Shown in pieces: positions 61,873 through 64,000 of a stretch of DNA of 64,000 nucleotides; within the stretch, counting starts at the first letter, position 1; each line of letters starts with the position of its first letter. The stretch comes from Falsihalocynthiibacter sp042445055 (lineage in GTDB: Bacteria > Pseudomonadota > Alphaproteobacteria > Rhodobacterales > Rhodobacteraceae). The translations under genes were made by a program, and so were the position numbers. Under the pieces are notes generated by a model. It was given only the letters and a program-made list of their open reading frames with translations, did not search any database and had not been told where the DNA came from. The stretch lies in assembly GCF_042445055.1 (NCBI RefSeq), contig NZ_CP170339.1, forward strand, positions 310,001 through 374,000. Direction: 5' to 3'.

Positions 61873-64000
<2,128 letters not shown>

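Overview
The window is a chromosomal segment of a marine alphaproteobacterium, most likely in the Roseobacter group of the Rhodobacterales. The evidence is the 16S/23S sequence, a Roseobacter-type gene stock (RbaY-like phosphatase, NodH-like sulfotransferase, GT14-type transferase with a long C-terminal domain), ubiquinone genes and moderate GC. No transposase, phage gene, integrase or CRISPR array was seen. Coding density is very high, with many 1-11 bp stop/start overlaps.

Layout. 1-10.6 kb: the 5' part of mutS (off the left edge), maeB, a PfkB sugar kinase, exported msrA, a class IV aminotransferase paired with a sulfotransferase-like protein, argG, ilvA, and an Hpt/receiver-PP2C signalling pair. 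10.6-17 kb: a Nudix gene, then the coupled run hslO-nudix-cca-ABC half transporter-RNA methyltransferase. 17-25.9 kb: two L,D-transpeptidases around a CAP-domain lipoprotein, hemH, an NDUFAF5-like protein, comF-grxC-nitrilase-marR, ubiG, pip and a methyltransferase. 26-31.5 kb: the rimP-nusA-ylxR-infB operon behind a promoter/terminator leader. 31.5-39.6 kb: ppiC-argJ-mutT divergent from secA, then two envelope proteins. 39.6-43.7 kb: radC and dnaK-dnaJ. 43.8-54.2 kb: a surface-polysaccharide locus (KpsM-like permease, cysQ, four glycosyltransferases, galU, galE, a double sulfotransferase). 54.1-58.8 kb: ptsN, hpf, lptB-lptA-lptC, an RNase D-type exonuclease and a flavin reductase. 58.8-64 kb: a ribosomal RNA operon (16S, tRNA-Ala, tRNA-Ile, 23S running off the right edge).

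How the parts may work together. The 44-54 kb block reads as a pathway for a sulfated surface glycan: GalU and GalE supply UDP-sugars, several glycosyltransferases build the chain, a sulfotransferase decorates it, CysQ removes the by-product PAP, and a KpsM-type permease exports it. The lpt genes export lipopolysaccharide. The rimP operon and the rRNA operon are translation machinery with visible RNA-level control: an attenuator-like leader, boxA and processing stems.

The least expected signals are non-coding. They are a reversed tRNA order (Ala before Ile) in the rRNA spacer with a duplicated hairpin module after each tRNA, four helically spaced GANTC sites upstream of the rRNA promoter, a perfect 15-bp terminator-like hairpin containing the radC start codon, and matching heat-shock-type promoters in front of hslO and dnaK. 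All functional statements are read from sequence patterns and family knowledge; no search was run.
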